From NCBI RefSeq assembly GCF_030499535.1, contig NZ_JASTLB010000001.1, positions 3,968,001-4,032,000 on the forward strand: a stretch of 64,000 nt of DNA, written 5' to 3'. Shown here piece by piece: positions 7,992 through 17,187 of the stretch (position 1 is its first letter; each line of letters starts with the position of its first letter). This stretch comes from Streptomyces sp. TG1A-8. Its GTDB lineage: Bacteria; Actinomycetota; Actinomycetes; Streptomycetales; Streptomycetaceae. The notes beneath the pieces are model-generated. The model saw only the letters and a program-made list of their open reading frames with translations. It was not told the origin of the DNA and did no database searches. The position numbers and the translations under genes were made by a program.

Positions 7992-9086
7992 TCACGCGTC
8001 CGGTCTCACGACACCCAGGATCGGCATCGAGCCCGCGCCCGCGAAGGTCACCGTCCGGCCGGGCCGCGGGGCGTGGACGATCCTGCCGTCGCCGACGTAC
8101 ATCCCGACGTGGCTGGCGTCGTCGAAGTAGACGATGAGGTCCCCGGGGCGCATGTCCGCGATGCCGACGTGCTCCAGCCGCTTCCACTGCTCCTGCGAGG
8201 TGCGCGGTACGGGGCGGCCGGCGCCGGCCCAGGCCCGGGAGGTCAGCCCCGAGCAGTCGAAGGAGTCGGGGCCCTCGGCGCCCCACACGTACCGCTTGCC
8301 GAGCTGGGCGGTGGCGAACGCGACGGCTTGCCCGCCCTGCGCGGAGGCCCTGCCGCCGGCCCCCTTGAGGACACCGGTGCCCAGCCAGGCGGTCTGCGCC
8401 CGGTGGGCGGCCCGCTGCTCCAGCCGGGCGAGCCGCTCCTTCTCCTTCTCCTCCAGCCGGGACTCCAGCTCCTCGGCTGCGGCGACCTGCCGCTCGATCC
8501 TCTTCTCGGCGGTGGCCCTGGCCCGGCGGTCGGCCTCCAGCTCCTTCCACTGGGCGGAGGCGTCCGCGGAGTACCGCCGCAGCTTCTCCTGGGCGGTGGT
8601 CAGCCGGCCGATCAGCTTCTTCGCCGCCCGCTCGCCGTTCAGTACCGTGCCGGCTCCGTCCATGAACCGCTGCGGGTCGTCGCTGAGCAGGTACCGGGCG
8701 GTGGGCGGCAGGCCGCCGGTGCGGTACTGGGCCCGGGCCGCCGCGCCGGCCTGGTCCTCGAGCCGCTCCAGTTGCCGCTGCCCCTCGACGATCCTCCCGG
8801 CCAGCGCGACGATGCGGGCGGACTGCTTCCGCACCTCCTCCTCGGCCGCGTTGTAGGCGTCGGTGGCGACGGCCGCGTCGTGGTAGAGCCGGTCGAGCCC
8901 CGTGCGGACCTCCTCCAGGTCCTCGTCGGACACGGGGGCCGCGGGGACCGCGGAGGCGGTGGGCGCCGGGGCCGGGGCGGGCGTGGGGGCGGGAGCCGCG
9001 AACGCCGTGCCGGGTGCCGCCAGCGCCGTCGCCGCGCAGAGCACGGTCACGGCGGCCATGAACAGGCCGCGCTCGTCCGTACCCAT
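7992..9086 (-). CDS. Secreted NlpC/P60 cell-wall endopeptidase with coiled coil
   Basis: The protein is 364 aa and starts at ATG 9086 behind GGGGGGAG. A Sec signal peptide (about 1-32, ending AFAAPAP) precedes an Ala/Pro linker. A long coiled coil follows (about 55-235, with QSARIVALAGRIVEGQRQ and many Glu/Arg heptads). The C-terminal NlpC/P60 domain (about 245-364) carries Cys278 in FDCSGL, His in SHVGMYVG and His in IVHAPRPG. These enzymes cut D-Glu to diamino acid bonds in peptidoglycan stems; in Streptomyces, relatives act in growth, sporulation and germination. The coiled coil probably controls or localises the hydrolase, as in RipA/PcsB-like proteins (inference). Confidence 0.92.
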   Translation of the reverse strand: MGTDERGLFMAAVTVLCAATALAAPGTAFAAPAPTPAPAPAPTASAVPAAPVSDEDLEEVRTGLDRLYHDAAVATDAYNAAEEEVRKQSARIVALAGRIVEGQRQLERLEDQAGAAARAQYRTGGLPPTARYLLSDDPQRFMDGAGTVLNGERAAKKLIGRLTTAQEKLRRYSADASAQWKELEADRRARATAEKRIERQVAAAEELESRLEEKEKERLARLEQRAAHRAQTAWLGTGVLKGAGGRASAQGGQAVAFATAQLGKRYVWGAEGPDSFDCSGLTSRAWAGAGRPVPRTSQEQWKRLEHVGIADMRPGDLIVYFDDASHVGMYVGDGRIVHAPRPGRTVTFAGAGSMPILGVVRPDA

Positions 9087-9312
9087 ATCGCTCCCCCCGA
9101 CTGATTTACCGTCAGTAACGTGCGGTCGCCGGAGGGATCGTGCCACGGCCGGGCGCAAAACGACAGAGGTCGCCGCCGACCGGACGTCCCCGGGTTCCCG
9201 CGGAGGCGTCTCGCGCCCCTGCGGGCGTGTCCCCGCCCCGCCGTGCGCGGCGGGGCTCCCGCCGGTGCGACGAACGACGCGCGGCGGGCGTTCCCGGGGC
9301 CGCCCGGTCGTG

Positions 9313-10128
9313 TCAGCGGCCGCGCGGTGCCAGGGCCCCCCACGCCACGGTCACTTCGCCCTGCCGCCAGCGTGCCGCCGAGTCCGTCACCGGCCAGTCG
9401 GCCCGCAGGTCGCGGACCGCGCGGATCCAGCGCTGGCGGGCGCCGTAGGAGGCGTAGGGCGCGGCGGCGGCCCAGGCGCGGTCGAAGTCGCGCAGGAAGG
9501 CGTGCACCGGCTCGCCGGGCACGTTGCGGTGGATCAGCGCCTTCGGCAGCCGCTCGGCGAGGTCCGAGGGGCGGCCGAGGGAGCCCAGCCGTGTCGCGAA
9601 GGTCACCGTCCGCGGTCCCTCCGGGCCGAGCGCCACCCACACGTGCCGCCGCCCGATCTCGTCGCAGGTGCCCTCGACCAGCAGTCCGCCGCGCGAGCCG
9701 CCGCCGGCCGGGGCGAGCCGCGCGCACAGCCGCTCCCACACGGCGGCGACCTCGGTCTCGTCGTACTGCCGCAGCACGTTGGCGGCCCGGACGAGCGCCG
9801 GGCGCCCGGCGACGGGGATCTCGAAGCCGCCGTGCCGGAAGCTCAGTCCGGCCCGCTCGTACGGCTTCGCCGCCGCGACCCGTTCCGGTTCGATCTCCAC
9901 GCCGACCACGCGCGCGCGGGGGGCGACGGTCCGCAGCCGGCCGAGCAGTTCCACGGCCGTCCAGGGGGCGGCGCCGTAGCCGAGGTCGACGGCCACCGGA
10001 TCGCCGGCGCGCCGCAGCTCGGCGCCGTGCGTGGCCGCGATCCAGCGGTCCATGCGGCGCAGCCGGTTGGGGTTGGTGGTCCCGCGCGTCACGTTCCCCA
10101 CGGGGCGGGTCGCGGCGCGGGCTGTCAT
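9313..10128 (-). CDS. SAM-dependent class I methyltransferase
   Basis: The protein is 271 aa. The SAM-binding region shows VAVDLGYGAAPWTAVEL (motif I, GxG-like) and VVGVEIEPERVAAA (motif II acidic residue). This is a Rossmann methyltransferase widely present next to mshA in Streptomyces; its substrate is unknown. The start at 10128 follows a TACCCT hexamer 7 nt upstream (10136-10141) rather than a ribosome site, which suggests a leaderless transcript. It is transcribed away from mshA across a 360-bp gap. Confidence 0.8.
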   Translation of the reverse strand: MTARAATRPVGNVTRGTTNPNRLRRMDRWIAATHGAELRRAGDPVAVDLGYGAAPWTAVELLGRLRTVAPRARVVGVEIEPERVAAAKPYERAGLSFRHGGFEIPVAGRPALVRAANVLRQYDETEVAAVWERLCARLAPAGGGSRGGLLVEGTCDEIGRRHVWVALGPEGPRTVTFATRLGSLGRPSDLAERLPKALIHRNVPGEPVHAFLRDFDRAWAAAAPYASYGARQRWIRAVRDLRADWPVTDSAARWRQGEVTVAWGALAPRGR

Positions 10129-10489
10129 GCCTACGAGGGTAAGCGGGCACGACGACCCCCGGCCCCGGGCGAACCCGCCCCACCGGCCCGCTCGGCCCGG
10201 CCGTCCGTACCGGCCCGCCCGCCCCGTGCGGACGGCGGACGCCTGCCCGGCGGGCCGGTCCAGGGGGAGGCCCGGCGGGGGCCCGGCGCTCACGCCCCGC
10301 GGGGTGGGGCGGCGGGCCGTCCGGGCCCGGACGGCGCGGCGTGCCGGCGGACACGAGAACGGGCAAAGGTCATGATTGGGTAAAGTCGCCGTCTCCGGGA
10401 ATTGGCGGGGCACCCGTGCGCTGTTGCACTCCGGTGGAGGGTGCGGTCGACCCTCCGGCAGGCATGCCCGCAGCGAGGAGGAACGCCAC
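10129..10489. other. Divergent promoter region between methyltransferase and mshA
   Basis: About 360 bp separate the two divergent start codons. The methyltransferase -10-like hexamer lies at its left edge. The right half (about 10370-10420) is less GC-rich and most likely holds the mshA promoter, but no clear -35/-10 pair stands out. No gene is seen here. Confidence 0.45.
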
Positions 10490-11826
10490 GTGAGCCAGTA
10501 CGCCGGCAGGCTCGGGCGTCGCTCCGCGGCTGCTCCCGCGCGGCTCAGGCTCCACCGCAGGCCCCGCCGGGTCGCCATGCTCTCCGTGCACACCTCGCCG
10601 CTGCACCAGCCCGGCACCGGTGACGCCGGCGGCATGAACGTCTACATCGTGGAGCTGGCCCAGCGGCTGGCCGCGCTCAACATCGAGGTCGAGGTCTTCA
10701 CGCGCGCCACGGAGGGCGGCCTCCCCCGGTCGTGGAACTCGCGCCCGGCGTCCTCGTCCGGCACGTCGACGCCGGCCCCTACGAGGGCCTGGCCAAGGAG
10801 GACCTGCCCGCCCAGCTGTGCGCCTTCACGCACGGCGTGATGCAGGCCTGGGCCGGCCACCGCCCCGGCCACTACGACCTCGTCCACTCCCACTACTGGC
10901 TCTCCGGCCACGTCGGCTGGCTCGCCGCCCAGCGCTGGGGCGTCCCGCTGGTGCACGCCATGCACACCATGGCCAAGGTGAAGAACGCCAACCTGGCCGA
11001 CGGCGACACCCCCGAGCCCGCCGCCCGGGTCATCGGCGAGATGCAGATCGTCGCCGCCGCCGACCGCCTGATCGCCAACACCGCCGGGGAGGCCGACGAA
11101 CTGGTGCGGCACTACGCGGCCGACCCCGCGAAGGTTGCGGTCGTCCACCCCGGCGTGAACCTCGACCGTTTCCGTCCCGGCACCGGCCGCGCCGCCGCCC
11201 GCGCCCGCCTCGGCCTGCCGCAGGACGCCCTGATCCCGCTCTTCGCGGGCCGCATACAGCCCCTGAAGGCCCCCGACGTGCTGCTCCGCGCGGTCGCCGT
11301 CCTCCTGGACGAGCGCCCCGAGCTGCGCTCGAACATCGTCGTGCCGGTCGTCGGCGGCCTCAGCGGCAGCGGCCTGGCCAAGCCCGAGGGCCTGCAGAAG
11401 CTCGCCGCGCGCCTCGGCATCGCCGACGTCGTGCGGTTCCGGCCGCCGGTCGGCCAGGAACAGCTCGCCGACTGGTTCCGGGCCGCCTCCGTCCTCGTCA
11501 TGCCCTCCTACAGCGAGTCCTTCGGCCTGGTCGCCATAGAGGCGCAGGCGGCCGGGACGCCGGTGCTCGCGGCGGCGGTCGGCGGGCTGCCGGTGGCCGT
11601 GCGCGACGGCGTCACCGGCTTCCTCGTCGAGGGCCACGAACCGGCCGCCTACGCGCGCCTGCTGGGCCGGTTCGCCGACGAGCCGTCCCTGGCGGCGCGC
11701 ATGGGCGGGGCCGCCGCCCGGCACGCGCAGTCCTTCGGCTGGGACGCGTCGGCCGCCGCCACCGCCGACGTGTACGCGGCCGCGACCCAGTCGCACCGTC
11801 GTCGCGTACGCTCCCAGCATGGGTGA
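10490..11826 (+). pseudogene. mshA: MshA, mycothiol glycosyltransferase, with an apparent frameshift
   Basis: MshA joins GlcNAc from UDP-GlcNAc to inositol-3-phosphate, the first step of mycothiol synthesis. The GTG at 10490 has an excellent ribosome site (GAGGAGGA, 7 nt). The N-terminal part with [17 protein letters not shown] is read in one frame up to FTRAT; the rest ([19 protein letters not shown] to the end, including [11 protein letters not shown] and [16 protein letters not shown]) is in the next frame. The break is in a run of five C at 10723-10727, where one more C restores a continuous protein of about 445 aa. Because mycothiol is the main thiol of these bacteria, a sequencing error is at least as likely as loss. 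The YbjN gene overlaps its end by 8 nt. Confidence 0.9.
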
Positions 11827-12319
11827 TGTCGGGAAGGCCGCACAGGTGGTCGAGGAACTCCTGAAGGACGCCGAGCTGGAGTGGGAGAGCCCGGAGCCGG
11901 GCAACTTCGTCGTCAAGCTCCCCGGCACCCGCAAGCTCTCCACCACGGTCAGCCTGCTCGTGGGCCGCCACACCCTCTCCCTGAACGCCTTCGTCATCCG
12001 CCACCCCGACGAGAACGAGGCGGGCGTCCACCGCTGGCTCCTGGAGCGCAACCTCAAGCTGTACGGGGTCAGTTACGCCGTGGACCGGCTCGGTGACGTC
12101 TACGTCACCGCCCGCCTGCCCCTCACCTCGGTCACCGCCGAGGACGTCGACCGCCTCCTGGGCCAGGTCCTGGAAGCGGCCGACGGCGCCTTCAACACCC
12201 TGCTGGAGCTGGGCTTCGCCTCCGCGATCCGCAAGGAGTACGCGTGGCGGGTGTCGCGCGGGGAGCCGACGCGGAACCTGGAGGCGTTCCGGCACCTGCT
12301 CGACCGCCCCGCCGACTGA
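11819..12319 (+). CDS. YbjN-domain protein
   Basis: The protein is 166 aa, entirely one YbjN fold (a type III secretion chaperone-like fold) with [18 protein letters not shown] and [20 protein letters not shown]. The biochemical role is unknown; in E. coli YbjN affects stress and motility, but no mechanism transfers. The ATG lies inside the 3' end of mshA, an arrangement kept in many Streptomyces and suggesting linked expression. A TACGCT hexamer (11807-11812) 6 nt before the ATG also allows a separate leaderless mRNA. It converges on the AraC-type gene with a gap of only 6 bp. Confidence 0.88.
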   Translation: MGDVGKAAQVVEELLKDAELEWESPEPGNFVVKLPGTRKLSTTVSLLVGRHTLSLNAFVIRHPDENEAGVHRWLLERNLKLYGVSYAVDRLGDVYVTARLPLTSVTAEDVDRLLGQVLEAADGAFNTLLELGFASAIRKEYAWRVSRGEPTRNLEAFRHLLDRPAD

Positions 12320-12325
12320 CGGGAC

Positions 12326-13114
12326 TCAGCGGGACGCGTACCGGCCGGGCGTGACGCCGACCAGCTTCTTGAAGTGCCGCGTGAGGTGGGCCTGGTCGTA
12401 GAACCCGGTCGCCGCCGCCACCTCCCCCGGCCGCAGCCCGTCCAGCAGCAGCCGGCGGGCCCGGCCGATCCGGCGCGACACCAGGTACTGGTGCGGGGCG
12501 ATGCCGTACGCGCCGCTGAACGCCCGTACCAGGTGGGCGGGGTGGGCGTGCAGCAGCCGTGCGGCGTCGGTGAGCGTCGGCGCGCCGGTGACGTGCTCGT
12601 CGAGGAGTTCGCGCAGCGACCGGGCGAGCGCGGGATCCGGCCGGCGCCGGCCCCCGGCCCGGTCTCCCAGGTGCGCGCGCAGCCGCTCGCCGACCAGCGT
12701 GAGCCGGCTCTCCGCCTCCAGTTCGTCCCCGGGGCGGGCGAGCGCGGCGTGCAGTTGGCCGACGCGCCGGCGCAGCACGGGGTCGCGCAGGTCGGGCCCG
12801 TCGACGGCCGCACCGATGAGGTCGTTCCCCAGCTGGCTGGCGTCCAGGTAGAGCACCCGTTTGCGGAAGCCGTCCGGGGTGGCGGGCGAGCCGTTGTGCG
12901 GGACGTGCGGCGGCAGCAGCGAGACCGTGTCGTGCGGGGTCCCGTGCTCGTGCCGGTCGAGGTCGTACCGCACGGCCCCGTCGTCCACGATCAGCAGCGT
13001 CCAGGCGTCGTGGACGTGCATCGGGTAGGCGTACTCGGTGAAGCGGGCGTGGAAGACCTCGGTGACGCCCGGGACGCGGGGGCGCCACGCGGTGACTTCC
13101 TGCCCGGCGGCCAT
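12326..13114 (-). CDS. AraC-family transcriptional regulator with cupin-type sensor domain
   Basis: The protein is 262 aa. The N-terminal half is an AraC-binding cupin domain (FTEYAYPMHVHDAWTLLIVD, then LLPPHVPHNG). The C-terminal ~100 residues carry two helix-turn-helix motifs, the second being ATGFYDQAHLTRHFKKLVG followed by the family ending TPGRYASR. The start at 13114 is chosen over one 5 codons upstream because homologues start close to the cupin. It is divergent from a DUF2000 gene; AraC/DUF2000 pairs recur in actinobacteria, so that gene is the probable target. The ligand is unknown. Confidence 0.88.
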   Translation of the reverse strand: MAAGQEVTAWRPRVPGVTEVFHARFTEYAYPMHVHDAWTLLIVDDGAVRYDLDRHEHGTPHDTVSLLPPHVPHNGSPATPDGFRKRVLYLDASQLGNDLIGAAVDGPDLRDPVLRRRVGQLHAALARPGDELEAESRLTLVGERLRAHLGDRAGGRRRPDPALARSLRELLDEHVTGAPTLTDAARLLHAHPAHLVRAFSGAYGIAPHQYLVSRRIGRARRLLLDGLRPGEVAAATGFYDQAHLTRHFKKLVGVTPGRYASR

Positions 13115-13163
13115 GCAAAGAACGTACAAGACGGCCGGGCGCGGCGGTCGGCAGTCTCACTGC

Positions 13164-13589
13164 ATGAGCGAGCAACCCATCCGTTTCGACACGAAGATCG
13201 CCGTGCTGCTGCGCGAGGACCTGGAATCCTGGCAGCGCCTGAACGTCACCGCTTTCCTGGTCAGCGGCCTGGGTACGGCCGCCCCCGAGGTGATCGGGGA
13301 GCCGTACGAGGACGCCGGCGCGGTGGCGTACCTGCCGATGTTCCGCCAGCCGGTCCTGGTCTTCGAGGGCACGCGGGAGACCCTGAAGGCGGCGCACGGC
13401 AGGGCGCTGGGCCGGGCCCTGCCCAGGGCCGTCTTCACCGCCGACCTGTTCTCCACGGGCCACGACCGCGACAACCGCGCGGCGGTGCGCGCGGTGCCGA
13501 CGGCGGAACTGGACCTGGTGGGACTGGCGGTGTACGGGCCGCGCAACGGCGTGGACAAGGTGCTCAAGGGCGCCCGGATGCACCCGTGA
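13164..13589 (+). CDS. DUF2000 domain protein
   Basis: The protein is 141 aa and covers one DUF2000 domain (FDTKIAVLLREDLESWQRLN, YLPMFRQPVLVFEG, and the end VYGPRNGVDKVLKGARMHP). DUF2000 proteins resemble peptidyl-tRNA hydrolase 2 in fold, but no activity is established for this branch. Its start lies 49 bp from the divergent AraC-type start, so the two share a promoter region and are likely one regulatory unit. Confidence 0.85.
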   Translation: MSEQPIRFDTKIAVLLREDLESWQRLNVTAFLVSGLGTAAPEVIGEPYEDAGAVAYLPMFRQPVLVFEGTRETLKAAHGRALGRALPRAVFTADLFSTGHDRDNRAAVRAVPTAELDLVGLAVYGPRNGVDKVLKGARMHP

Positions 13590-13658
13590 GGCCCCTGGCC
13601 GCCGTCGGGAACACGTCCGCGGCGTCCCCGGCCGGTGTCCGCGGCGCCCCGGCCGCCG

Positions 13659-14132
13659 TCAGCCGAACATGCCGGGCTCGTAGCCGCCGGCGGGCTGCCG
13701 GACGAGGACGTTCGCGCGGTTGTACGCGTTGATCAGGGCGATCAGGCACACTAGCGCGGCGAGCTGCTCCTCGTCGTAGTGCTTGGCGGCCTCGGCCCAG
13801 GCCTCGTCCGTGACCCCGCCGGCCGCGTCGGCGATGCGGGTGCCCTGCTCCGTCAGCTCCAGGGCGGCCCGCTCGGCCTCGGTGAACACCGTGGCCTCCC
13901 GCCAGGCGGCGACCAGGTGGAGCCGCGTGGGGGTCTCCCCGGCCGCGGTGGCGTCCTTGGTGTGCATGTCGGTGCAGAAGCCGCAGCCGTTGATCTGGCT
14001 GGCGCGGATCTTCACCAGTTCCTGCGTGGCGGCGGGCAGGGCGGAGTCCGAGATTGCCCTGCCCGCCGCGCTGAAGTGCTTGATGACCTTGCCGCTCAGG
14101 GGGCCGGCGAACAGGTCGAGACGCGCGTCCAT
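13659..14132 (-). CDS. Carboxymuconolactone decarboxylase / AhpD-like protein
   Basis: The protein is 157 aa from the ATG giving MDARLDLF; the open frame extends further upstream without similarity. It contains the AhpD-like redox motif C-G-F-C-x-x-x-H (in NGCGFCTDMH) following an acidic residue, typical of CMD-domain peroxidase helpers. Such proteins reduce peroxides using a CxxC pair and a proton-relay His. The gene lies just downstream (same strand) of an MFS exporter, 99 bp away. Substrate and partner are unknown. Confidence 0.87.
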   Translation of the reverse strand: MDARLDLFAGPLSGKVIKHFSAAGRAISDSALPAATQELVKIRASQINGCGFCTDMHTKDATAAGETPTRLHLVAAWREATVFTEAERAALELTEQGTRIADAAGGVTDEAWAEAAKHYDEEQLAALVCLIALINAYNRANVLVRQPAGGYEPGMFG

Positions 14133-14231
14133 GATGTGCTCCCGTGTGGTGTGGGGGTGGCTCCACCCCTTCGACGGAACGGCCCGTCCGTCTGTGACAC
14201 GCTCCGGTGTGACGTCCGCCACTTCCCGGGG

Positions 14232-15497
14232 TCAGGCGGTCCGTCCCTGCTCCGGAGCGGGATCGGCCGTCCGCCGCCGCGCGGGTGCCGGGAGGGCCGA
14301 CTCGGGGAGCCGCCGCATGAGCAGCCAGTACCCGGCCCCGGCGACCGTGCCCACCACGGCGCACAGGATCCACAGCCAGCGCGCGCCGAACCGGTCGATG
14401 ACCGCGCCGGACATGAGCGGCGCGACCAGTGCGGCCACGGACCACGACATCGTGTACATGCCCTGGTAGCGCCCGCGCCCGTGCACCGGCGAGAGCCGGA
14501 CCACGAGTCCGGTCTGGGTCGGCGCGTTGACGATCTCGGCGAGGGTCCACACGCACACGGTGAGCATGAAGGCGCCCACCGACCCGGCGAGGGCCGTCAG
14601 CCCGAAGCCGTAGCCCGCCAGGACCGAGGAGACGACCAGCAGGCTGCGCGGGTCGCGGTGCTCGATGAACCGGGTGACGGGGATCTGCAGGACGACGATC
14701 AGGGCGCCGTTGACGGCGACGGACAGGCCGTAGTCGGCGGGCGAGAACCCGGCCCGGCCCATGGCCACCGGCAGCCCGACCGAGCCCTGCTGGAAGACCA
14801 GGGCGACCAGGAAGGACAGGGTGACCACGGCCATGTACCGCCCGTCACGCAGCACGGTCCGCAGGCCGACCTCGTCCCGCACCGCCTCGTCGGCCGGGGC
14901 GGCGGGCCGCGACTCGGGCAGCTTGAGGAGGACGACGAGGGCGCAGACCAGGGTCATCCCGGCCTCGATCAGGAACCCGGCGCGGTAGCTGACCGAGGCG
15001 ACGAACCCGGCGCCCGCGGAGGAGACGGCGAACCCCAGGTTGATGGCCCAGTAGTTGAGGGAGAAGGCCCGCACCCGGTCCTCGGGCCGGACGATGTCGG
15101 AGATCATCGCCTGCACGGCCGGCCGGGAGGCGTTGGAGGTCACGCCGACGAGGAAGGCGACGCAGACGATGGCGACCGGCCCGGTCACGAACCCGAGCAG
15201 CGCCACGCAGACGGCGGTGGCCGTCTGGGCCAGGAGCAGGGTCGGCCGCCGCCCCAGCCGGTCGGCCATCACCCCGCCGCCCAGCGCGGAGACGACCCCG
15301 CCGAGCCCGTGCAGCGAGGCGACGAGACCGGCGTACGAGGCCGAGTACCCTCGTTCCAGGGTGAGGTAGAGGGCCATGAAGGTGACCACGAACGCGCCGA
15401 GCCGGTTGACCAGGGTAGTGGTCCACAGCCACCAGAACTCGCGGGGGAGTCCGGTGACGGACTCCCGGACGGCACGTCTCATGGTGGCTGGTGACAT
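14232..15497 (-). CDS. MFS transporter
   Basis: The protein is 421 aa with about twelve membrane helices. Family landmarks are the loop GGVMADRLGRRPTL between helices 2 and 3 and its degenerate repeat in the second half. The region EIVNAPTQTGLVVRLSP is typical of the YhcA/MdtH-like group of drug-efflux MFS proteins. The upstream ATG at 15497 is preferred because GGGGGAT lies just before it, whereas the second ATG (15482) has no ribosome site. Substrate unknown. It is divergent from gpm. Confidence 0.87.
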   Translation of the reverse strand: MSPATMRRAVRESVTGLPREFWWLWTTTLVNRLGAFVVTFMALYLTLERGYSASYAGLVASLHGLGGVVSALGGGVMADRLGRRPTLLLAQTATAVCVALLGFVTGPVAIVCVAFLVGVTSNASRPAVQAMISDIVRPEDRVRAFSLNYWAINLGFAVSSAGAGFVASVSYRAGFLIEAGMTLVCALVVLLKLPESRPAAPADEAVRDEVGLRTVLRDGRYMAVVTLSFLVALVFQQGSVGLPVAMGRAGFSPADYGLSVAVNGALIVVLQIPVTRFIEHRDPRSLLVVSSVLAGYGFGLTALAGSVGAFMLTVCVWTLAEIVNAPTQTGLVVRLSPVHGRGRYQGMYTMSWSVAALVAPLMSGAVIDRFGARWLWILCAVVGTVAGAGYWLLMRRLPESALPAPARRRTADPAPEQGRTA

Positions 15498-15671
15498 CGG
15501 GGATCCCCCACGGCGGTAAGCGGCTCAAGTGGTGGCCACACCTTACAAACGGGGGGTCCGGGAACGCCACTCGAGTCAGGGCGGTGTCAGGCGCGCCGCC
15601 CCGCGCCGCCGGCCGTCGTCCTGCCGCGGCGGGGTGCCCGGGCGCGCTCCGCGGCCCCGGCACCTCTTGGG

Positions 15672-15677
15672 TAGGCT
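15672..15677 (+). promoter_or_regulatory. -10-like element directly before gpm
   Basis: TAGGCT lies 7 nt before the gpm start codon, and no purine-rich ribosome site is present. Transcription would begin at or next to the A of ATG, giving a leaderless mRNA. The -35 region is not recognisable. Confidence 0.5.
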
Positions 15678-15684
15678 CATCGCC

Positions 15685-16446
15685 ATGGCCGACGCACCGT
15701 ACAAGCTGATCCTCCTCCGCCACGGCGAGAGCGAGTGGAACGCGAAGAACCTGTTCACCGGCTGGGTGGACGTCAACCTGAACGAGAAGGGCGAGAAGGA
15801 GGCGGTCCGCGGCGGTGAGCTGCTCAAGGACGCCGGCCTGCTGCCCGACGTGGTCCACACGTCCCTCCAGAAGCGCGCGATCCGCACGGCCCAGCTGGCC
15901 CTGGAGGCCGCGGACCGCCACTGGATCCCCGTCCACCGCAGCTGGCGCCTGAACGAGCGCCACTACGGCGCCCTGCAGGGCAAGGACAAGGCGGCCACGC
16001 TGGCCGAGTTCGGCGAGGAGCAGTTCATGCTCTGGCGCCGCTCGTACGACACCCCGCCCCCGCCGCTCGCCGACGACTCCGAGTTCTCCCAGGCGAACGA
16101 CGCCCGCTACGCCACGATCCCGCCGGAGCTGCGTCCCCGCACCGAGTGCCTGAAGGACGTCGTCCTCCGCATGCTCCCGTACTGGTACGACGGCATCGTC
16201 CCCGACCTGCTGACCGGCCGCACGGTCCTGGTCGCGGCCCACGGCAACTCGCTCCGCGCCCTGGTCAAGCACCTGGACGGCATCTCCGACACGGACATCG
16301 CGGGCCTGAACATCCCGACGGGCATCCCCCTGTACTACGAGCTCGACGCCGACTTCAGGCCGACCACCCCGGGCGGCAAGTACCTCGACCCGGAAGCGGC
16401 GGCGGCGGCGATCGAGGCGGTCAAGAACCAGGGCAAGAAGAAGTAA
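15685..16446 (+). CDS. gpmA: 2,3-bisphosphoglycerate-dependent phosphoglycerate mutase
   Basis: The 253-aa enzyme interconverts 3- and 2-phosphoglycerate in glycolysis. It has the catalytic LRHGESEWN (phospho-His), the FTGWVD loop, [14 protein letters not shown] with the active Glu, and [14 protein letters not shown] with the second catalytic His. Length and motifs match dPGM exactly. The open frame extends upstream, but the ATG giving [14 protein letters not shown] is the standard start. A hairpin terminator follows, after which the accessory segment begins. Confidence 0.95.
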   Translation: MADAPYKLILLRHGESEWNAKNLFTGWVDVNLNEKGEKEAVRGGELLKDAGLLPDVVHTSLQKRAIRTAQLALEAADRHWIPVHRSWRLNERHYGALQGKDKAATLAEFGEEQFMLWRRSYDTPPPPLADDSEFSQANDARYATIPPELRPRTECLKDVVLRMLPYWYDGIVPDLLTGRTVLVAAHGNSLRALVKHLDGISDTDIAGLNIPTGIPLYYELDADFRPTTPGGKYLDPEAAAAAIEAVKNQGKKK

Positions 16447-16459
16447 GCAGAGCTGATCA

Positions 16460-16498
16460 AGGCCCCTACCTGCGGTTTCGCCGCTGGTAGGGGGCTCG
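16460..16498 (+). terminator. Terminator after gpm
   Basis: GCCCCTACC (16462-16470) pairs with GGTAGGGGGC (16485-16494) around a 14-nt loop, followed by TCGTT. It closes the gpm transcription unit. Confidence 0.65.
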
Positions 16499-16532
16499 TT
16501 GCCGTGCTGGGGCCGTCTTGGGGCCGTGGAAC

Positions 16533-16721
16533 TTAGACGCGGCTGATCTGCACGCGGACTGCCACGAGGAGGGCGAACAGGGAAGCCGCAACGGGGCCGG
16601 TTCCAGACTGCACCCCCAGGCCGGCACCGCCGAGGCCAATGAAGGTGAACGGTGTCCCGCGGAGGGCGAGGTCGATGCGCAGGCCCCGCCGTGGCACTAT
16701 GGCCTTCTCCATGTGAGTCAT
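16533..16721 (-). CDS. Small membrane protein of the mobile-element remnant
   Basis: A 62-aa open frame starts at an ATG with AGGA 6 nt upstream. The N-terminus is basic (MEKAIVPRRGLRIDLALRG), followed by a hydrophobic stretch from about residue 22 to 56 that could cross the membrane once or twice. I do not recognise a family. Small proteins of this kind are common in actinomycete integrative elements, and it lies beside an integrase fragment in a lower-GC segment, so an element origin is likely. Whether it is still expressed cannot be told. Confidence 0.5.
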   Translation of the reverse strand: MTHMEKAIVPRRGLRIDLALRGTPFTFIGLGGAGLGVQSGTGPVAASLFALLVAVRVQISRV

Positions 16722-16762
16722 GTGTTGTCCTATCGCTGGGTCAATGAACAAGCCCATGGAGA

Positions 16763-16794
16763 GGAGAGGTCGCCCGGGCGTGGGCGGCCTCTCC
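16763..16794. terminator. Hairpin upstream of the small membrane protein gene
   Basis: GGAGAGGTCGCCC (16763-16775) pairs with GGGCGGCCTCTCC (16782-16794) with one mismatch and a 6-nt loop. It could end transcription arriving on either strand. Confidence 0.55.
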
Positions 16795-17187
16795 GCTATT
16801 TGGGTAACAGGACCATACTGCCTCGGTTGGCGATTAACCAAAGGCTCAGCTCAGCGCTGTACCTACCCTATTCAATAGCCGTCGGTATCAGGGTCTGGGT
16901 GACCCTTGCGGCGCTTGGCCAGGTACCGCCGAACCGCCTCCTCGGGGCGCGGCACGCGTTGCGATACGGCTGGCTAGCCTGCTGGGACCGAATGTACCGG
17001 CGAACTTGGGTAGGCGGTTCACGCGGACAGGATTCAGGATTGGTAAACGTGAAACGATGCCGGATGTCAAAGTCGTAATCGGGAACGCGTAATCATGATG
17101 TGTGATTCGAGAGTCGCGAAATCGCGTAACGCGAATCCGGTTCACGTGAATCTGCTGTCGCGATTCGCGTGCAGATCGAGCTGGAAG
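16795..17187. other. Lower-GC spacer with short palindromes
   Basis: About 390 bp are visibly less GC-rich than the rest of the window (many TTA, AAT and TAA triplets) and contain no convincing gene. The right part (17100-17175) is full of related short units around GCGAATC, TCGCGATTCGCG and the 10-bp palindrome TTCACGTGAA (17141-17150). This could be the old attachment or arm-site region of the neighbouring integrase, or simply foreign DNA. Confidence 0.45.

Noticed and set aside
7801..8130. Plus-strand open frame of 109 codons before the NlpC/P60 gene end
   Set aside because: Overlaps the 3' end of a well-supported gene in antisense and is Arg/Pro-rich shadow sequence.
16505..16530. Direct repeat TGGGGCCGT (twice) after gpm as an attachment site
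   Set aside because: Nine bases in GC-rich DNA occur easily by chance, and no matching copy is visible on the other side of the integrase remnant.
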